Shown here piece by piece: positions 48,740 through 60,928 of a stretch of DNA of 64,000 nucleotides. Origin of the DNA: Caprella mutica. Taxonomy: Eukaryota; Arthropoda; Malacostraca; Amphipoda; Caprellidae. Each line of letters begins with the position of its first letter. Position 1 is the stretch's first letter. The DNA is taken from the NCBI GenBank assembly GCA_947561585.1, contig CANNZV010000863.1:144150-208149 (forward strand). Direction: 5' to 3'. A program made the position numbers and the translations under genes. The notes under the pieces are model-generated. The model worked only from the letters and a program-made list of their open reading frames with translations, did no database searches and was not told where the DNA came from.

Positions 48740-49680
48740 TGATATATTACTTGCTATTCATATAAGGCGTTTCATTAGGCATTTCTAATCGTGAACTCTC
48801 ATTCAATGCAGGTTTTTCAAGAGTTACAACCTTCTAAAATCTAACACCAAGATTTCATCGCAGCTGTTACAATATCAATCTTAAAATAGTAATGATACTA
48901 TTATTAAATCATTAATTATATTGGAATAAATAATTTTTAATAATACATTTTTAATGTGTTAGAAGGTCTTATAAAACCTTCTACAAACATGTTCAAATTG
49001 ATCTAACATATTCAAAATGATTTAGCAGGTTTTGCGAAAGTTACTTCCGCCTTTTAGTAAATTTGGTACCGGTCTTTTTAATTGGACTGCAGATCAATGA
49101 GCATTGAGCATATTATCTACCAGTTTTGTGAATATTTCTTATTTAAGGCCATTTTCCACTTCTCTAACCACTTTTCTTCCACAAAGTTGCACAAATATAA
49201 CTTATCATAAATGTTTTGCACGATATGATTAAATGCATGTTTAATTAATTGTTTTGTAACTTTGAATGGGTTTATGCCTGTAGCTTACGCTGTACAATAA
49301 CTTTTCACATACTTTAACATACACAAACTCTTTACTCTACAAACAATATTAGGCTCACTAACACCATATTGATCCCTCTAATGACTAAGAATTGCTACTC
49401 GAGTACAGAAAACTCTCATGTTTGCCCTATAGAATGACATAATTTCTACAACAACAGAGGTAGCTGAACCTTCTCCACTATCAAGGTAAGAACACATTAT
49501 TCATTGCTTTGTCTATTTAGTAATTATTTGCAAATGTGTGTCACTTTTTCTCGAATGCTTTGATAGTTTTAACAAAATATAATTGTAGAAAATATTTTGT
49601 ACTTATTGCTTTTCCATTTGTTGTATTACGTTTATTAGTTCTCTCTAAATAAAAATTACTTGTGAACTTAAACTTGTCCT
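48740..49680. other. Intergenic, nothing recognised
   Basis: AT-rich, with no recognised exon or repeat apart from a short relative of the AATTGATCTAACAT repeats near 48985-49015. Confidence 0.5.
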
Positions 49681-49688
49681 ATAATAAC

Positions 49689-50658
49689 GGTTCTAGGTCA
49701 ATTCACCGAAAACACATTCCTCGCACGACACATTCGCCAAACGACACATTTGCCTATAATATGACCATTTTTAGTAGACTAAGGTTTCCTACAAAAATTT
49801 AAGTTTATTAAAAATCCTGTGTTAAATGATTATTTAAAATTGATCAAATTTTTTAGTAACTATAAATTAAACGGTAATTAATTGTTTGATTTTAATGCCA
49901 TATAAATGATTTTTCTTAGTCCCATTATAAAAGTTTATAAATAAAATTAGAAGTATTTATTAAATAATAAATATTTAATCCATTTATTCTAATATTAAAT
50001 TTTCTATTTTATAAAAGGAGTTGCTGAACAAAATTTATTTTGACTTCCTTTTTGTACTCAAATACATCTATCCATATTGTCAATATTTTATGAAATGAAA
50101 GTTATATGAATATTCTTAAAACCTAGAAATAAATCTGTTTTAAATGTACCTTCAATAGTTGTTGAAATATACGAATTTAAACTTGGTAGAGTTTTTTGTG
50201 GATCACCCTGTATAGTGGTATATCACGAGCGACTCACAGTAGCAGACTGATTCTACAATGTATATACCTAGAAGGATTAAAATAATGTGAGACAACACAA
50301 AAAAAAATCTTTTTCTTTTGTAATTGATAATTGTTCACAGCAAATAGAATTAACATAGAATTGATAAACTAACACAAATAATACAGCAATGACATTATAT
50401 ATGAGGTAATTATATTTTAGAGTATTATGAGTTAATACCTTAAAGTTAAACCAATAATCATGTAGGATATTTTAAATTAATTTATACACTTATAAGTTAA
50501 ACCATCAATATGTAATATCATCTGGATATTACATATAGATAAATTTGAATAATCAATTTTTTTGGCGAATGTGTCGTTCGGTGAATGTGTTTTCGGCGAA
50601 TGTGTTTTAGGCGAAAGTGCTTTCGGCGAATGTTTTTTCGGCGAATGGACCGGTCACC
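49689..50658. mobile_element. Terminal-array element A, 970 bp, with perfect 8-bp TSD
   Basis: It is flanked by ATAATAAC at 49681-49688 and at 50659-50666. The left end is GGTTCTAGGTCAATTCACC. The right, reverse complemented, is GGTGACCGGTCCATTCGCC, 19 bases each with 12-13 matches. The right array has about five 15-bp units (GCGAATGTGTTTTCG). The left array has three to four units in inverted orientation. The interior is AT-rich with no transposase, so it is non-autonomous. Confidence 0.88.
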
Positions 50659-50669
50659 ATAATAACTTT

Positions 50670-51840
50670 AATACCTTAATCTCGAACTTAAATTTCCTAC
50701 CTACCTTATTATTAAAATTCAGGTTTCATCAAGTTATAAACCTAATGTTTAAATATTGTATATTAGATCAGATTCATTCTAATTCATTCTAAAAAACTGA
50801 ATCGGAAATTAACGAAGACAAAATGGAAAGGGGAATACTCAAGTGGAGAAACAAACAATAACACGAACATGAATGTAAATGGACAAATCATTAATAGACA
50901 CATTTTGAATGATAACATTCCTTTATTTGTGGGATACCAACTTTAAAAAATGATATTGCAAGTTTCAATTAAAACCTAGAGAACAATTCTGCTAATTTAA
51001 ACAGAATCATCGACAATAATAAAAATTCTATCTAGTAGTTAGGATTCGAAATTGCATATTCCCTCATTTGATGATGATCTTTCTTGTGAAACTTTAAAGC
51101 ACAGCTTACTTTCATCATATGAAACCAAGAGAAACTTTCATTACACAAAACTGCAATCTTATTCGGGACTAATTCTCATAGATATATGCTATATACAAAT
51201 TCTGTACAAACTTTTGATAATATTCATACTTCTGATGATAATATTTCAAATAAAGAAATCGTAATTATTGAGAATAAATCAAAATTTAATAGCAAAATTT
51301 ATTGTCTATTGGTCATGAAATATTTTAAAATATTCACTTGAATTTTGTAAGACAAAACAATATCATTTAGAGTGCCTAGAAACAATGTAATAAACAATCA
51401 TGAAACTGTTAGTTATAAAATTCATAACAGGAGAGGTAACGTGTTCACTTAAGTTTTTCTGAAGTTGTAAAACAATTGACTTAACCTAAAATATAAAGAA
51501 AAGTCATTTTCAATTACGATAATAATCGAAGAGGTCGCTCAAATATTATGTGTATAATCATGAATCATTCAGGATAAAAGATAATATTGTCGTGGGATCT
51601 TTGTGCTACCCAGGATTTACTATTAGTTGCCATATCACCGTGAAAACAATTGCCTATGTTCGCATAGTTTAGTTTTCTAGTTTTCTGCACAGAGATCTCA
51701 CAAATGACTGGGAATAAAGGAAACAAATTTAGTGAAACTTTTTATTTTGGTTAGTAATGATGGCTATTACAAACTGTTTTATGTTTGTGCAATTGAATGT
51801 TAATTAAAGGCATGGGAAGTGGTATACGATAAGGATAGGG
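50670..51840. other. Intergenic, nothing recognised
   Basis: AT-rich DNA between two mobile elements, with no convincing exon on either strand. Confidence 0.5.
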
Positions 51841-51844
51841 GATA

Positions 51845-52201
51845 CACTAAGAAAAATTCTGATGCACCCAGGTGTTTCAAATTCAGCTTAAAGCTTTGCC
51901 TCCAAAGTGGGACACTTTAGTTCATCCAAATATAGCTTGGATGCACTTAGGATCGAAAGTGCATCAGTTCGATGTACTTTATTGTCTCAAGTTTTCCTTT
52001 GCTCATATGATGAGAATAATTTTCTGATCATTTGAAACTAATAATTGAGACACTAAAGTCCATCGAACTGAAGCGTTTTCGAGCTTAAGTGCATCCAAAC
52101 TATAGTTCGATGCACTAAAGTGTCTTGCTTTGTAGACAAAGCCATAGGGTGAACTCAAAACACCTGGGTGCATCGGTTGAAGTTGTTGTTTTTTCTCAGT
52201 C
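51845..52201. mobile_element. ~357-bp MITE with CACTRAGAAAAA-type inverted ends
   Basis: The left reads CACTAAGAAAAATTCTGATG and the right, reverse complemented, GACTGAGAAAAAACAAC. Both lead into GATGCACCCAGGTGTTT. The symmetry continues over about 150 bp per arm (GGATGCACTTA / TAAGTGCATCC, ACTTTAGT / ACTAAAGT). TA lies on both flanks. CACTR is the start typical of CACTA elements, but a 2-bp TA duplication would fit Tc1-like integration. The class is therefore open. Confidence 0.7.
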
Positions 52202-52369
52202 TAGGGATTACCAGTATAGCTATAAGGGTCTTCACCTTCATACCTTCTATTAATTTGTTCACCTGTATCTTATATCATTGATATAATGTAATTGAATAAA
52301 TCTTCTGAAAAATAAACATGTTAAGTTTTAATAATTGATTATTTTAAATATAATATGTCTCTATTGTTA

Positions 52370-52915
52370 TGATCTTCAATAAATAGCGCAAATAGTAAAT
52401 AACTTAAATATTAATTATGAGGTATACAATAAATAGCGGATGATATTAACAGCCAGTACAATAAATAGTGAATACAAAATACAGCAAACACATTAAATAG
52501 CGTTTACGATAAATAGCGTAGCTATAACTATAGTGAATACAATAAATAGCGTATGAAATAAATAGTGAAAGCAAAAAATGGCGGATACAAAAATAGCGTA
52601 TTATAATAAATACCGTTTATAATAAATAGCGTATATAACAAATAGCGTATACAATAAATATCGTAACTATAACTATGGTGAATACAATAAATATTGAAAG
52701 CAATACATAGCATATACAATAAACACCGGATACAATAAATATAGTATACAGTAAATAGCGTATTTAATAAATAGCGTATATAAAAAATAGCGTATACAAT
52801 AAATAGCATATACAATATATAGCGTATATAAAAAATAGCGTATACAATGAATAGCGTATACAATAAATAGCGTATACAATAAATAGCGTATATAATAAAT
52901 AGCATATAGAATAAT
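52370..52915. repeat. 16-bp tandem repeat (AATAAATAGCGTATAC), ~33 units
   Basis: Units of AATAAATAGCGTATAC and variants. The unit is not a multiple of three, yet long open frames occur on the minus strand because it lacks stops there. It is related to 11930-12110. Confidence 0.9.
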
Positions 52916-52999
52916 TAAATCGGATAGCTTAAAAATAACAAATATGGACCACAACAATTGGTATTCTTGAAAATATCTTAAAATGGTTCCTTTACCTAT

Positions 53000-53640
53000 T
53001 TAAAATGTCAAAATGTCGAAAATCGGAGGTGGACCGAAGGTACAATTTTACCCATACAAAAATCGGAAAAAATATTCTAAAAACCCTGGATTCTTTATGA
53101 ATTTTTTTTCATTCATAGTCCATCATTTTTGAATGGTCATATGCATAAGGAAATGCTGATAACAGAAAAATAAAAATGACGAATAATAAAGAATAAAATA
53201 TTCTGGATATCCTACAAATAGTCTAAATTAAAAATCCGGATTTAAAGAAAAAACTCGAATAGCTTTAAAATTAATAATATGATGAGAATAAGACACTTTG
53301 TAATTTAGATACGTTTGGTAGAGGAAGACTCTGAGCCACACTGATAGATTTTCCAGGAGAAACTTACAGAGTTTATACATGGAGTTTTGAAGGTTTACTG
53401 AGATTAAGGTCGATTAAGCTTCTTTTAAACAATCTTTGCATAAAATACTGATGGAACAATGAAGATACTCTGAATTTCTTTTCAGTTACAATGATAACTT
53501 TTCCGAGAAATACTTCATTGTAAACTTTTGTGGGTTAGGCTCTTGTCTGAAACCGTGGACTTTAAATTCCCCCGTGGGAAATTTCACCCAGAAAATTCCA
53601 CCTTGGAACAATCCACCAGCCTTAAATGGTAGAAGTGGAT
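53000..53640. repeat. Dispersed repeat, uninterrupted partner of 38940-38986 plus 40120-40430
   Basis: It shares GGTCATATGCATAAGGAAAT-like and AAGACACTTTGTAATT-like segments with both flanks of element C, in the same order, so it represents the empty-site form. The end carries TTCCACC-type units (53570-53625). Confidence 0.6.
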
Positions 53641-53871
53641 AGGTTCGGAGGATAGTGTACTCTTAAGGGGTCTATGTCAATTGATTCCCGGTAATTTGAT
53701 CTCAGTACCACTTGATTCTCTGTCAATTGATTCTCAGTCATGATTTCACGTTTACACACCTGTACAGTACAGTGTGTCCGAAGAAAATGCATCCACTGGA
53801 TTCTAGTTTAATAATATGCATACTATAACCGCTACTATAAGTGCCACTACTATACATATAAGCAATAATTA

Positions 53872-54643
53872 AGATTCTAGGTAAATTGCTTGTAAACAAT
53901 TGCTCGACAGACAATTGCTCGAAAAAGTATTGCTCGAACGAACAATTGATCGAATGGCCAATTGCTCGAATGATCAAATTGTTCAGTATTCAAATTAATA
54001 AAAGCCAGTTAGTCAAGAAGTTGGATCACTTTAATTAACTGCACCTAACCACCCTGGTTTCGAATTGGCAATTTTTAAACTGGCTTTCTTATTTTTATTG
54101 AACAAGAATGATACAGCAATTTTGGGTACTACAATTTTCGTTTTTTCTTATCTTCACTGGGTTCTGACGAGATGTTCTTGGGGATAGGTTAGGGTTGTTA
54201 GGTTTGAGAAACTCGGCTATGGGAACAGCCTATCCCAGGATGGTGGGAGGGATTGTTCCCGACACATTTAACATGACCTCTGGTATTCGTGCCACTTGCT
54301 TTTTATTAAATTTTCCCTTCTCGGTAGCCATTATCTGGTTGCTTTTCCTCTTCATATACTTTAATCGATTTATATTTCGAAATTTTATTTTTGAGCAACT
54401 GTTAATTAGATAATATTGTTTAAAATCAGTTCATCATGAAGTGAAATCTTTTCAAATAGCTGCACCTAATCGTCCTTTTTTCTAATTAGTAATTAAAAAT
54501 AACTGATTTGTATATATTTTATATTATCTGAACGATTGATGATCATTCGAGCAATTGTTCATTCGATCAATTGTTCGTTCGAGCAACTGTTTTTCAAGCA
54601 ATTGTATTCGAGCAATTATCTTTCGAGCATTTTACCGGCTACC
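53872..54643. mobile_element. Terminal-array element D, 772 bp, with perfect 8-bp TSD
   Basis: The flanks AATAATTA (53864-53871 and 54644-54651) are identical. The left end is AGATTCTAGGTAAATTGCT and the right, reverse complemented, GGTAGCCGGTAAAATGCTC. Arrays of ~16-bp units (CGAGCAATTGTTCATT) lie inside both ends, about five each, in inverted orientation. Near the middle, two direct copies of CTGCACCTAA occur. No transposase is seen; a 72-codon open frame at 54195-54413 is not convincing. Confidence 0.87.
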
Positions 54644-55070
54644 AATAATTAATTACCTAGTGCTTATATTTGATGGTAGTGGATACATTTTTCGTGGACA
54701 CACTGTATTGTATTCATTTACTATTGCTGTATATAGTGTATATTATTTATATTACAAATAATAGAAATCTGTACCATACAGTCGTTTAGGTTTTTTAATG
54801 AAATTAATTAAGTGTAAAAAAAGTTGACCAAATTTATTTTCCAAATAAATAAGTAACTATGAATGCTTCCCAATTCCGACAATAATAAATATTCAGGGGT
54901 AAAATTAAATATGCATGCATATCCCACTCTTATTACAACTCGCACATATGAAAAGTCAAATAAATCAGAGAAACATCTCGTAAATATTTTTCCTGGTATA
55001 GAAACAAATTGAGGGGATACATAACTACTAGATATTAATTGGTGATATCACTACTATTAACTAGTACCCA

Positions 55071-55760
55071 GGCAGAAAATTATGGTAATATTATCCGTAA
55101 ATATGAAATTTATAGATGAATATTATGGAAAAATTATCCATGCATTAAGGGCGGGAGCGTCCGCTTTTATTATCCATATTATCGATAATTGTAATAGAAA
55201 ATTTATCCATGTGAATTTCGTAGTTTACCGATATAATCAGTTAATTTACGGATGAATTAAATGAAATAATGGATATTCCTTCCGATAATGGATGTGATTT
55301 ACAATAATGGTAAAATTATCCGTGCATTAAGAGAGGTAACGTTCACATATATTATAGACAATTGTTATAGATGATTTATCCATATAAATTTCCAAGTTTA
55401 CAGATATTTATAGTTTATTAACGGATATATTAAATAATGTTACGGATATTTTTACCATTAACTAAGGATGATTGAATTACCATTATGGTAAATATTTTCG
55501 CTTTTATTATCCATATTATCGATAATTGTAATAGATAATTTATCCGTGGTGAATTTAGTTATTTGCAGATATCATTAGTTGATTTATGGATAAATTAAAT
55601 AATGTTACGGATATTTTTTTGCTATTAACCGAGGATGATTGAATTACCATTATGGTAAATTATCACTTTTATTATCCATAGTTGTTATAGATGATTTATC
55701 CTTGGTGAATTTAGTTATTTACAGATATTAGCTATTAGTTAATATATGGATAAATTTCTG
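55071..55760. repeat. ~170-bp tandem repeat, four copies, 3' of the DUF4806-like gene
   Basis: Landmarks such as TTATCCATATTATCGATAAT recur near 55160, 55335 (variant), 55508 and 55668, giving a period of about 170 bp. Each copy has short inverted motifs (TTATGGTAA / TTACCATAA, ATCCGTAAAT). It sits immediately beyond the 3' end of the DUF4806-like gene and starts with CCCAGGCAGAAAATTATGG. It could be the subterminal repeat region of a transposon that includes that gene. Confidence 0.7.
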
Positions 55761-55948
55761 ATGTGGAAGTAATACACATATATTAGCTGGAAAATAAATT
55801 TATTAATATAAACAAAAAACTTGTTTCCAAACCAGACCAGGAAAACTTACAACTAAATTTTTAGCGAGTTGATTTTGACTGGAGTGGGCATTTAAGACAC
55901 AGTAGGTGACTTTATACGTCTCAACTAATTTAATCTAATAAATTTAGT

Positions 55949-58846
55949 TTACTCTGTTTCTTGGACTTCTGGTAGTGATTCAGCGTCTTGGGCTTGCACT
56001 TCAACATCATTGGCATCTGAATTAGGTCTTACAATCTTAGCTGCAGATTCCTCTAATTCACCTTCCTTTTGTTTCCTCTTCTTTGGAGTGACATAATTGA
56101 AACTCTTGAGACTTGCAGAAATGAATCGATTCAGATCTGATCTCGGTACACCCACATGTAGGACTTCCAGCAATCCTTTAATAGAAGAAAAATTTCAGTT
56201 GCAGAAATGTAACATAATTTTAACATTAATTAGTTCGATTTCGAAAATTAAATCTTAAATATATACAAAATGCAAGAGAGAATGAAGAAAGTGATAGTGA
56301 ATAAAGCTAAGAACTTGTAGCTATTTCAAAAGCATAACACTATCCCACTAATTGCAAATAACTGACAAATGGTATATATATATATGTGATAGTTATAGGA
56401 TCCAGATCACATCAGTTTAGGAACTGCATAGGCAAACAAATTTTACAATCATCACACTTGATCCTTTATTCAATTGTCGATCTCTTTAATTTAATGCATT
56501 ATTTTGCAATATATACAAATATCAACATTACATACCATAAATTAATGGGGCAACATCATGATCCTTGAAGCTGTTTTTAGTGGCTTTCCTTTTGTCCCCC
56601 AACCCACTGAGGCTGAAAGTAGCTGCAAATTCTCTGGTCATAAGTCTTCTGAAGATTTTCGTTACAGTATCGGTAGGAGAATGGCCCTTCTGACTACCAA
56701 GAATTACTTTCTGTTAATTATATTCTTGAGTAAGTTTGGTGTTAAAAAATATATAATGCATAAAAACTAACTATTATATCATTACATAGCTGCATATCTA
56801 ATATATATCAAAATATGAAAGTTGGGAAATAAAATTCAGATAGTTGCTACTTACTATATCTTCAAATTTTAGTAGATTGCTCAGCTCCTCCATGGTAGCA
56901 GCTGGGTTCGGACATTCAGTTAACTCACGAGGCTTTATGACACTCTCAAAGCCTTCTTCAACTGAAACGGCAATTGCTGCTAGCATCTTCAGTGCCTTAT
57001 CAAGAGACTTCTGAACTTCAGAAATTTTATCTTCAAGGATCCTAGTGAGATGGAAATTACAACAAATTGATGAAAAATTGTGACACTACACCCCTTCCAC
57101 TTCAGTCATCACAGCTGATACCCAGAATTATAACAAGCTATGATTTTTATATAATAATCGGTAACGACTCTTGACATTGTATGAAGCATAATCATTATGA
57201 TACAATATGGGCCACAAAAATGTTTCCGCTTTTTCAAATACTTGTAAATCTTTAGCAATGAACGAGAAAACTGTATCTCTGTCTATTTTTCTCCGCCTCT
57301 TATTGTACTATTAACAGGTAAAAACATTTTTAAAATGATGGACATAGTTTAAGAACAGATGAACAAAGAGTGAGGGTGATTATTTTTGTCATTGCGCGAA
57401 GGTTATTCTTAGATTTAACTCTGTGATTTTACTTAGTAAAAGGCAGTGAATAAAATGAAAAAATATAAAATGGTAGCCATTTTAATACAGGGTTCTTAAG
57501 CTTCTTCCTTGGAAATTATTTGAAAATAGAACAACTTCAGTGACATTTTGATCTTATTGAAGTTTTCACTAGGAATATTCGTTCTTCGGTTGTTCATTGC
57601 ATGGTTGAGGCTTGCTTCACACTTGCATTTTCAACAACGCGAAAAAAAGCTTTTCTTAAAATGTGTTCACACTTGCGTTTTTTCCATCAGCAATAAAAAA
57701 AAAAACAATTTAAGAAAAAGCTTTTTTCGCGCTGTTGAAAATGCTTGTGTGAAACAAGCCTTAACCATGCAATGAACAAGCGAAGAACGAATATTCAGAA
57801 TGAAAGCTTCAATGAGATCAAAATGTCACTGAAGTTGTTCCATATCCATATAGTTTCTGAGGAAGAAGTATAAGCATTGAGCACCCTCAATTAAAATGTC
57901 TATCATTATTTTTTTTTTCTTTCATTCAATGTCTTTTAGTAAGAAAATTACTGAGTTAGCTCTAAGAGTAACATTCACGCAATGATAAAAAATAGTCACC
58001 CTCACCTGTTCTTAAACTATGTCCATCAGTTCAAAATTGTTTTTACCAGTTAATAGTACAATAAGAGGCGGAGACAAAGTGACCATGATACAGTTTTTTC
58101 GTTCATTGGCTATAACAATTTACAAGTCTTTGAAAGCGGAAACATTTTTGTAGCCTATCAAAGATCAATTTCATCGAGTTCTGAACTGTAAAGTTAAAAT
58201 AAATAAAAATGACAAAAATAGATGAAAGTCTACAGTGTTCTACCTAATACACAAAATAAGATAAGAGACCATTAAGAGCTAAGTATGATGCATATCAACG
58301 TACTTCTCATATGCACTAGGCTGCATATTAGCTGATCCGCTACCTTGAGATTGATTTCGCACAATGGGAGGAGTAAATGCATTTGACACAGTGACTAGTT
58401 GCGTGCCTGGAAAATCTGTTGTTTCAGAATCTGATGAGTCTGCATCACTGCTCATTTCAGTGGCTGTAGTGTCCATAATATTACAAGCATCATAGAGTTT
58501 TTTCTCACATTTCTTGAATTTTCCTGAAAGAATACCATATAGCTATGTAATTTCATTTTTCTATTCCATTTAGATAACTGAAATCAACATCAATTGACAT
58601 CTTAAACATATGAAAGGATAAATGCAACTACTAACCAGATTGGGCAAGCACTTTTGCAGGATGCAGTGTCCAACTCTTCCCCGGTTTCTCCTCTTTTTTA
58701 GCTTTTGACTGTACATCTCCTGGTGGGAAGAGCACTTTGATGCAGTTATCTTGCCCCGTTTCAGAATGCATCCAACGCTTAGGAATAACTTCATTAGATC
58801 TGTCCTCAAAAATTACACCTAAGAATCTGCTGTATTTTTGAGCCAT
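55949..58846 (-). CDS. DUF4806-like protein, five exons
   Basis: The exons are 58636-58846, 58304-58523, 56855-57041, 56536-56710 and 55949-56175. They total 1020 bp with consistent phases, encoding 339 residues. All introns have GT donors and AG acceptors. The N-terminal part has FLGVIFED..NEVIPKRW and W-T-L-H-P-A-K-V. An acidic Ser/Asp-rich linker follows, then a helical stretch ILEDKISEVQKSLDKALKML. The C-terminal DUF4806-type region has TVTKIFRRLMTREFAATFS, a NSFKDHDVAPLIYG stretch and a DLNRFI..SLKSF segment. The tail is basic (KKRKQK) and then acidic. DUF4806 proteins are of unknown function and often transposon-linked in invertebrates (recalled, not checked). Intron 2 holds a large palindrome. 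It could act as an accessory DNA-binding protein for the adjacent transposase; that is inference. Confidence 0.75.
57210..58155. repeat. ~946-bp palindrome in intron 2 of the DUF4806-like gene
   Basis: The outer ends are GGCCACAAAAATGTTTCCGC and, at the right, the complement of GGCTACAAAAATGTTTCCGC. The two arms of about 460 bp pair along nearly their whole length. Matching landmarks are AGAGGCGGAG/CTCCGCCTCT, CATGGTTGAGGCTTG/CAAGCCTTAACCATG and the CGAAAAAAAGCTTTTC regions near the centre at about 57690. I see no target-site duplication. If transcribed in the pre-mRNA it would fold into a long hairpin. Confidence 0.88.
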
Positions 58847-58849
58847 GAT

Positions 58850-59469
58850 ATTGTTTTATTAATATAATTTAAATCTAGAATGAAAAATCATCATAGCTTC
58901 ATTATGAAAATTGGTTCATCACTAAGTAACTCCAATAGATGTCCACTAATATTAATCCAAAAATAAAACAAGGGACTTTGAAGGAGAGGACATATAGGAG
59001 AGTAGCTCTAGGACAACTGCCATAGCAGACAACTGAAATATATTATAATTTTATTTTGGGTGAATTGTAATGAGTTTGTAAACTTACCCTTTATTGGAAT
59101 TCATTTGATGTAAAGTGTATTATTATTTTAACCTTAAATTTTATTATAAAAATGATAATTGTATAGTCTGAAATTGTGAATGAAGAACCATGGAAATCAA
59201 TATTGAAGTAATATTAAATTTCTTTCTTCGTTACAATCATTTGCTTGCACAATTAACACCTTAAATAATCAAATGGTTCACAAAATAGTAACCTCTATAA
59301 ATGCAAAACTTTCTTTTCAAAAATTTAAGAAAATAAACAATCTTTACATATTAAAATTTTCAGTGAGTGTGAATTTGCATCTTATTATTTAAGAGTTGTT
59401 TTCATAAAGCACTGGGCATATATGAGTTAACTAAAATTTGATTTGTTATTAGTGTAATAACAAATTTAA
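58850..59469. other. Intergenic, with a lone terminal-array-type end near 59008
   Basis: AT-rich DNA between the two right-hand genes. Near 59008 is GCTCTAGGACAACTGCC, which matches the left-terminus pattern of elements A-G. Only a trace of a second unit (GCAGACAACTG) follows, and I found no partner end. Nothing else was recognised. Confidence 0.5.
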
Positions 59470-59851
59470 TAAAGATGGTACGAATCAATTTTTTTTGCCG
59501 ATACCGATACCACAGTTTTTCATCGATATCGATTCCTAGATTTTCACTGATACCTATACATAGATTTTCACCAATACTTTGATTATTTGAATGAAATTAA
59601 TAATTTTGAAAATTAGGATTACCTATCTATATGAAATTATTGTTACATCAATTTAAATTGATGGAATAGATATTATTTAACAGATAAATAATAAATTATA
59701 ATATAATTTTTTTAAATATATACTAGTGTTATAGGTAAAGTATCAGCACTTTTTTTGCTTAAAACAATATCAGAACAACTGATACCAGAAAATAATGCTG
59801 ATATCGATACAAGAAAATTAACGATACTTCTGATACTTCGTCTCATCCCTA
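59470..59851. mobile_element. 382-bp hAT-type MITE with perfect 8-bp TSD
   Basis: It is flanked by AAATTTAA at 59462-59469 and 59852-59859. The ends TAAAGATGGTACGAA and, at the right, the complement of TAGGGATGAGACGAA are inverted repeats. Subterminal GATACCGATAC/GATATCGATAC motifs occur on both sides, in the style of hAT MITEs. It is non-coding. Confidence 0.85.
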
Positions 59852-59859
59852 AAATTTAA

Positions 59860-60928
59860 AACATATTTTAGTAATACTTATTCAGATACTTTGCTTTGAC
59901 ACTTTTCAAATATAAGACATGTAATGCATAGATTTTTGATCAGAGGGAGCTAGAAGCAAAGATGCAATAGAAAAACTAATTCAAATTTCAAAGTTACTGA
60001 ATAAAGTGTTCTTTTTGAGAATTTTTAAAAATAGAAATACAATAATTAATACTTCAGTTTCTAATTCTGAATCTAGCAGCAAAATTAGTTTTTACAAATA
60101 AAAAAGAGCAATTAACCCACTGAAAAATTATTAAATAATTAAATGCGAAGTATGTGTTTGTACTATTCTTTATATTTCGAAATGTTTGAAAATAATGTTT
60201 TGCATCTATTGATTTTAACCTTTTTGTCAAACATTTTATTGTTTAAGGTTCTTGATGGGTTAAATGTGAAATAATGACTTAACAAAGATATAAATTTAGT
60301 AAGATAGCAGCCCATGGACCAAGGTGCAAATATTTTGTACTATATATTTATAAAACCTCCTGAACAAAATGATTCTTCAGTTTCCATGAGAGTTTAAAAC
60401 AAGATATAAAATTAAGAGGGGTTTAACATCCCATCTCAAAACCAAGAAAATAAGAACAAAGACTTTAATATGAACCTTGTAATGAAAGACCATAGCACTA
60501 TTCTACCATAATGAATGTGGCTAAGTTTAAAACAAATAATTCACCTAATCAATATTTATATATTATCATTTAATTTCAATCAGAAAAATAAGAATCATTT
60601 TGACAAATAGCCCCACCAACGCTATTTATAGTGGCCTCTTCCATTTTTTGTAAGGTTAAATTTATTGGATAGCACAACTAAACAAAATAAATAAAATATT
60701 CCTACAATAAGAAATACAATTCTAATTATGTTACCTTTGAAATACACATTATTTATGGTAGACTTGTATAGTTAGCTAGCTATCTAGCTAGCTCTTAAAA
60801 TGATGGAACTTCCTCAAAGTAACATATATATATAATATTCATATATACTAATAAATCATATTCGACATTTCACAGTTTAAGAGATGAAGAAATAAAGATT
60901 AGCATGATGTCAAATGAAGGCCATGGCA
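59860..60928. other. Intergenic 3' side of the Tnp2-like gene
   Basis: About 1.07 kb of AT-rich DNA with no recognised exon. It includes a short TAGCTAGCTATCTAGCTAGC simple palindrome near 60773-60792 and a TATATA run near 60825-60850. Confidence 0.5.

Noticed and set aside
52528..52957. Minus-strand 94-125-codon open frames rich in Ile, Tyr and Leu
   Set aside because: They translate the 16-bp AATAAATAGCGTATAC repeat, which lacks stops on that strand.
54195..54413. 72-codon open frame in element D
   Set aside because: It matches no recognisable family and its hydrophobic end runs into the terminal array; there is no independent support.
57548..57775. 75-codon open frame in the centre of the palindrome
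   Set aside because: It spans the symmetrical loop region of the intronic palindrome and has no family features.
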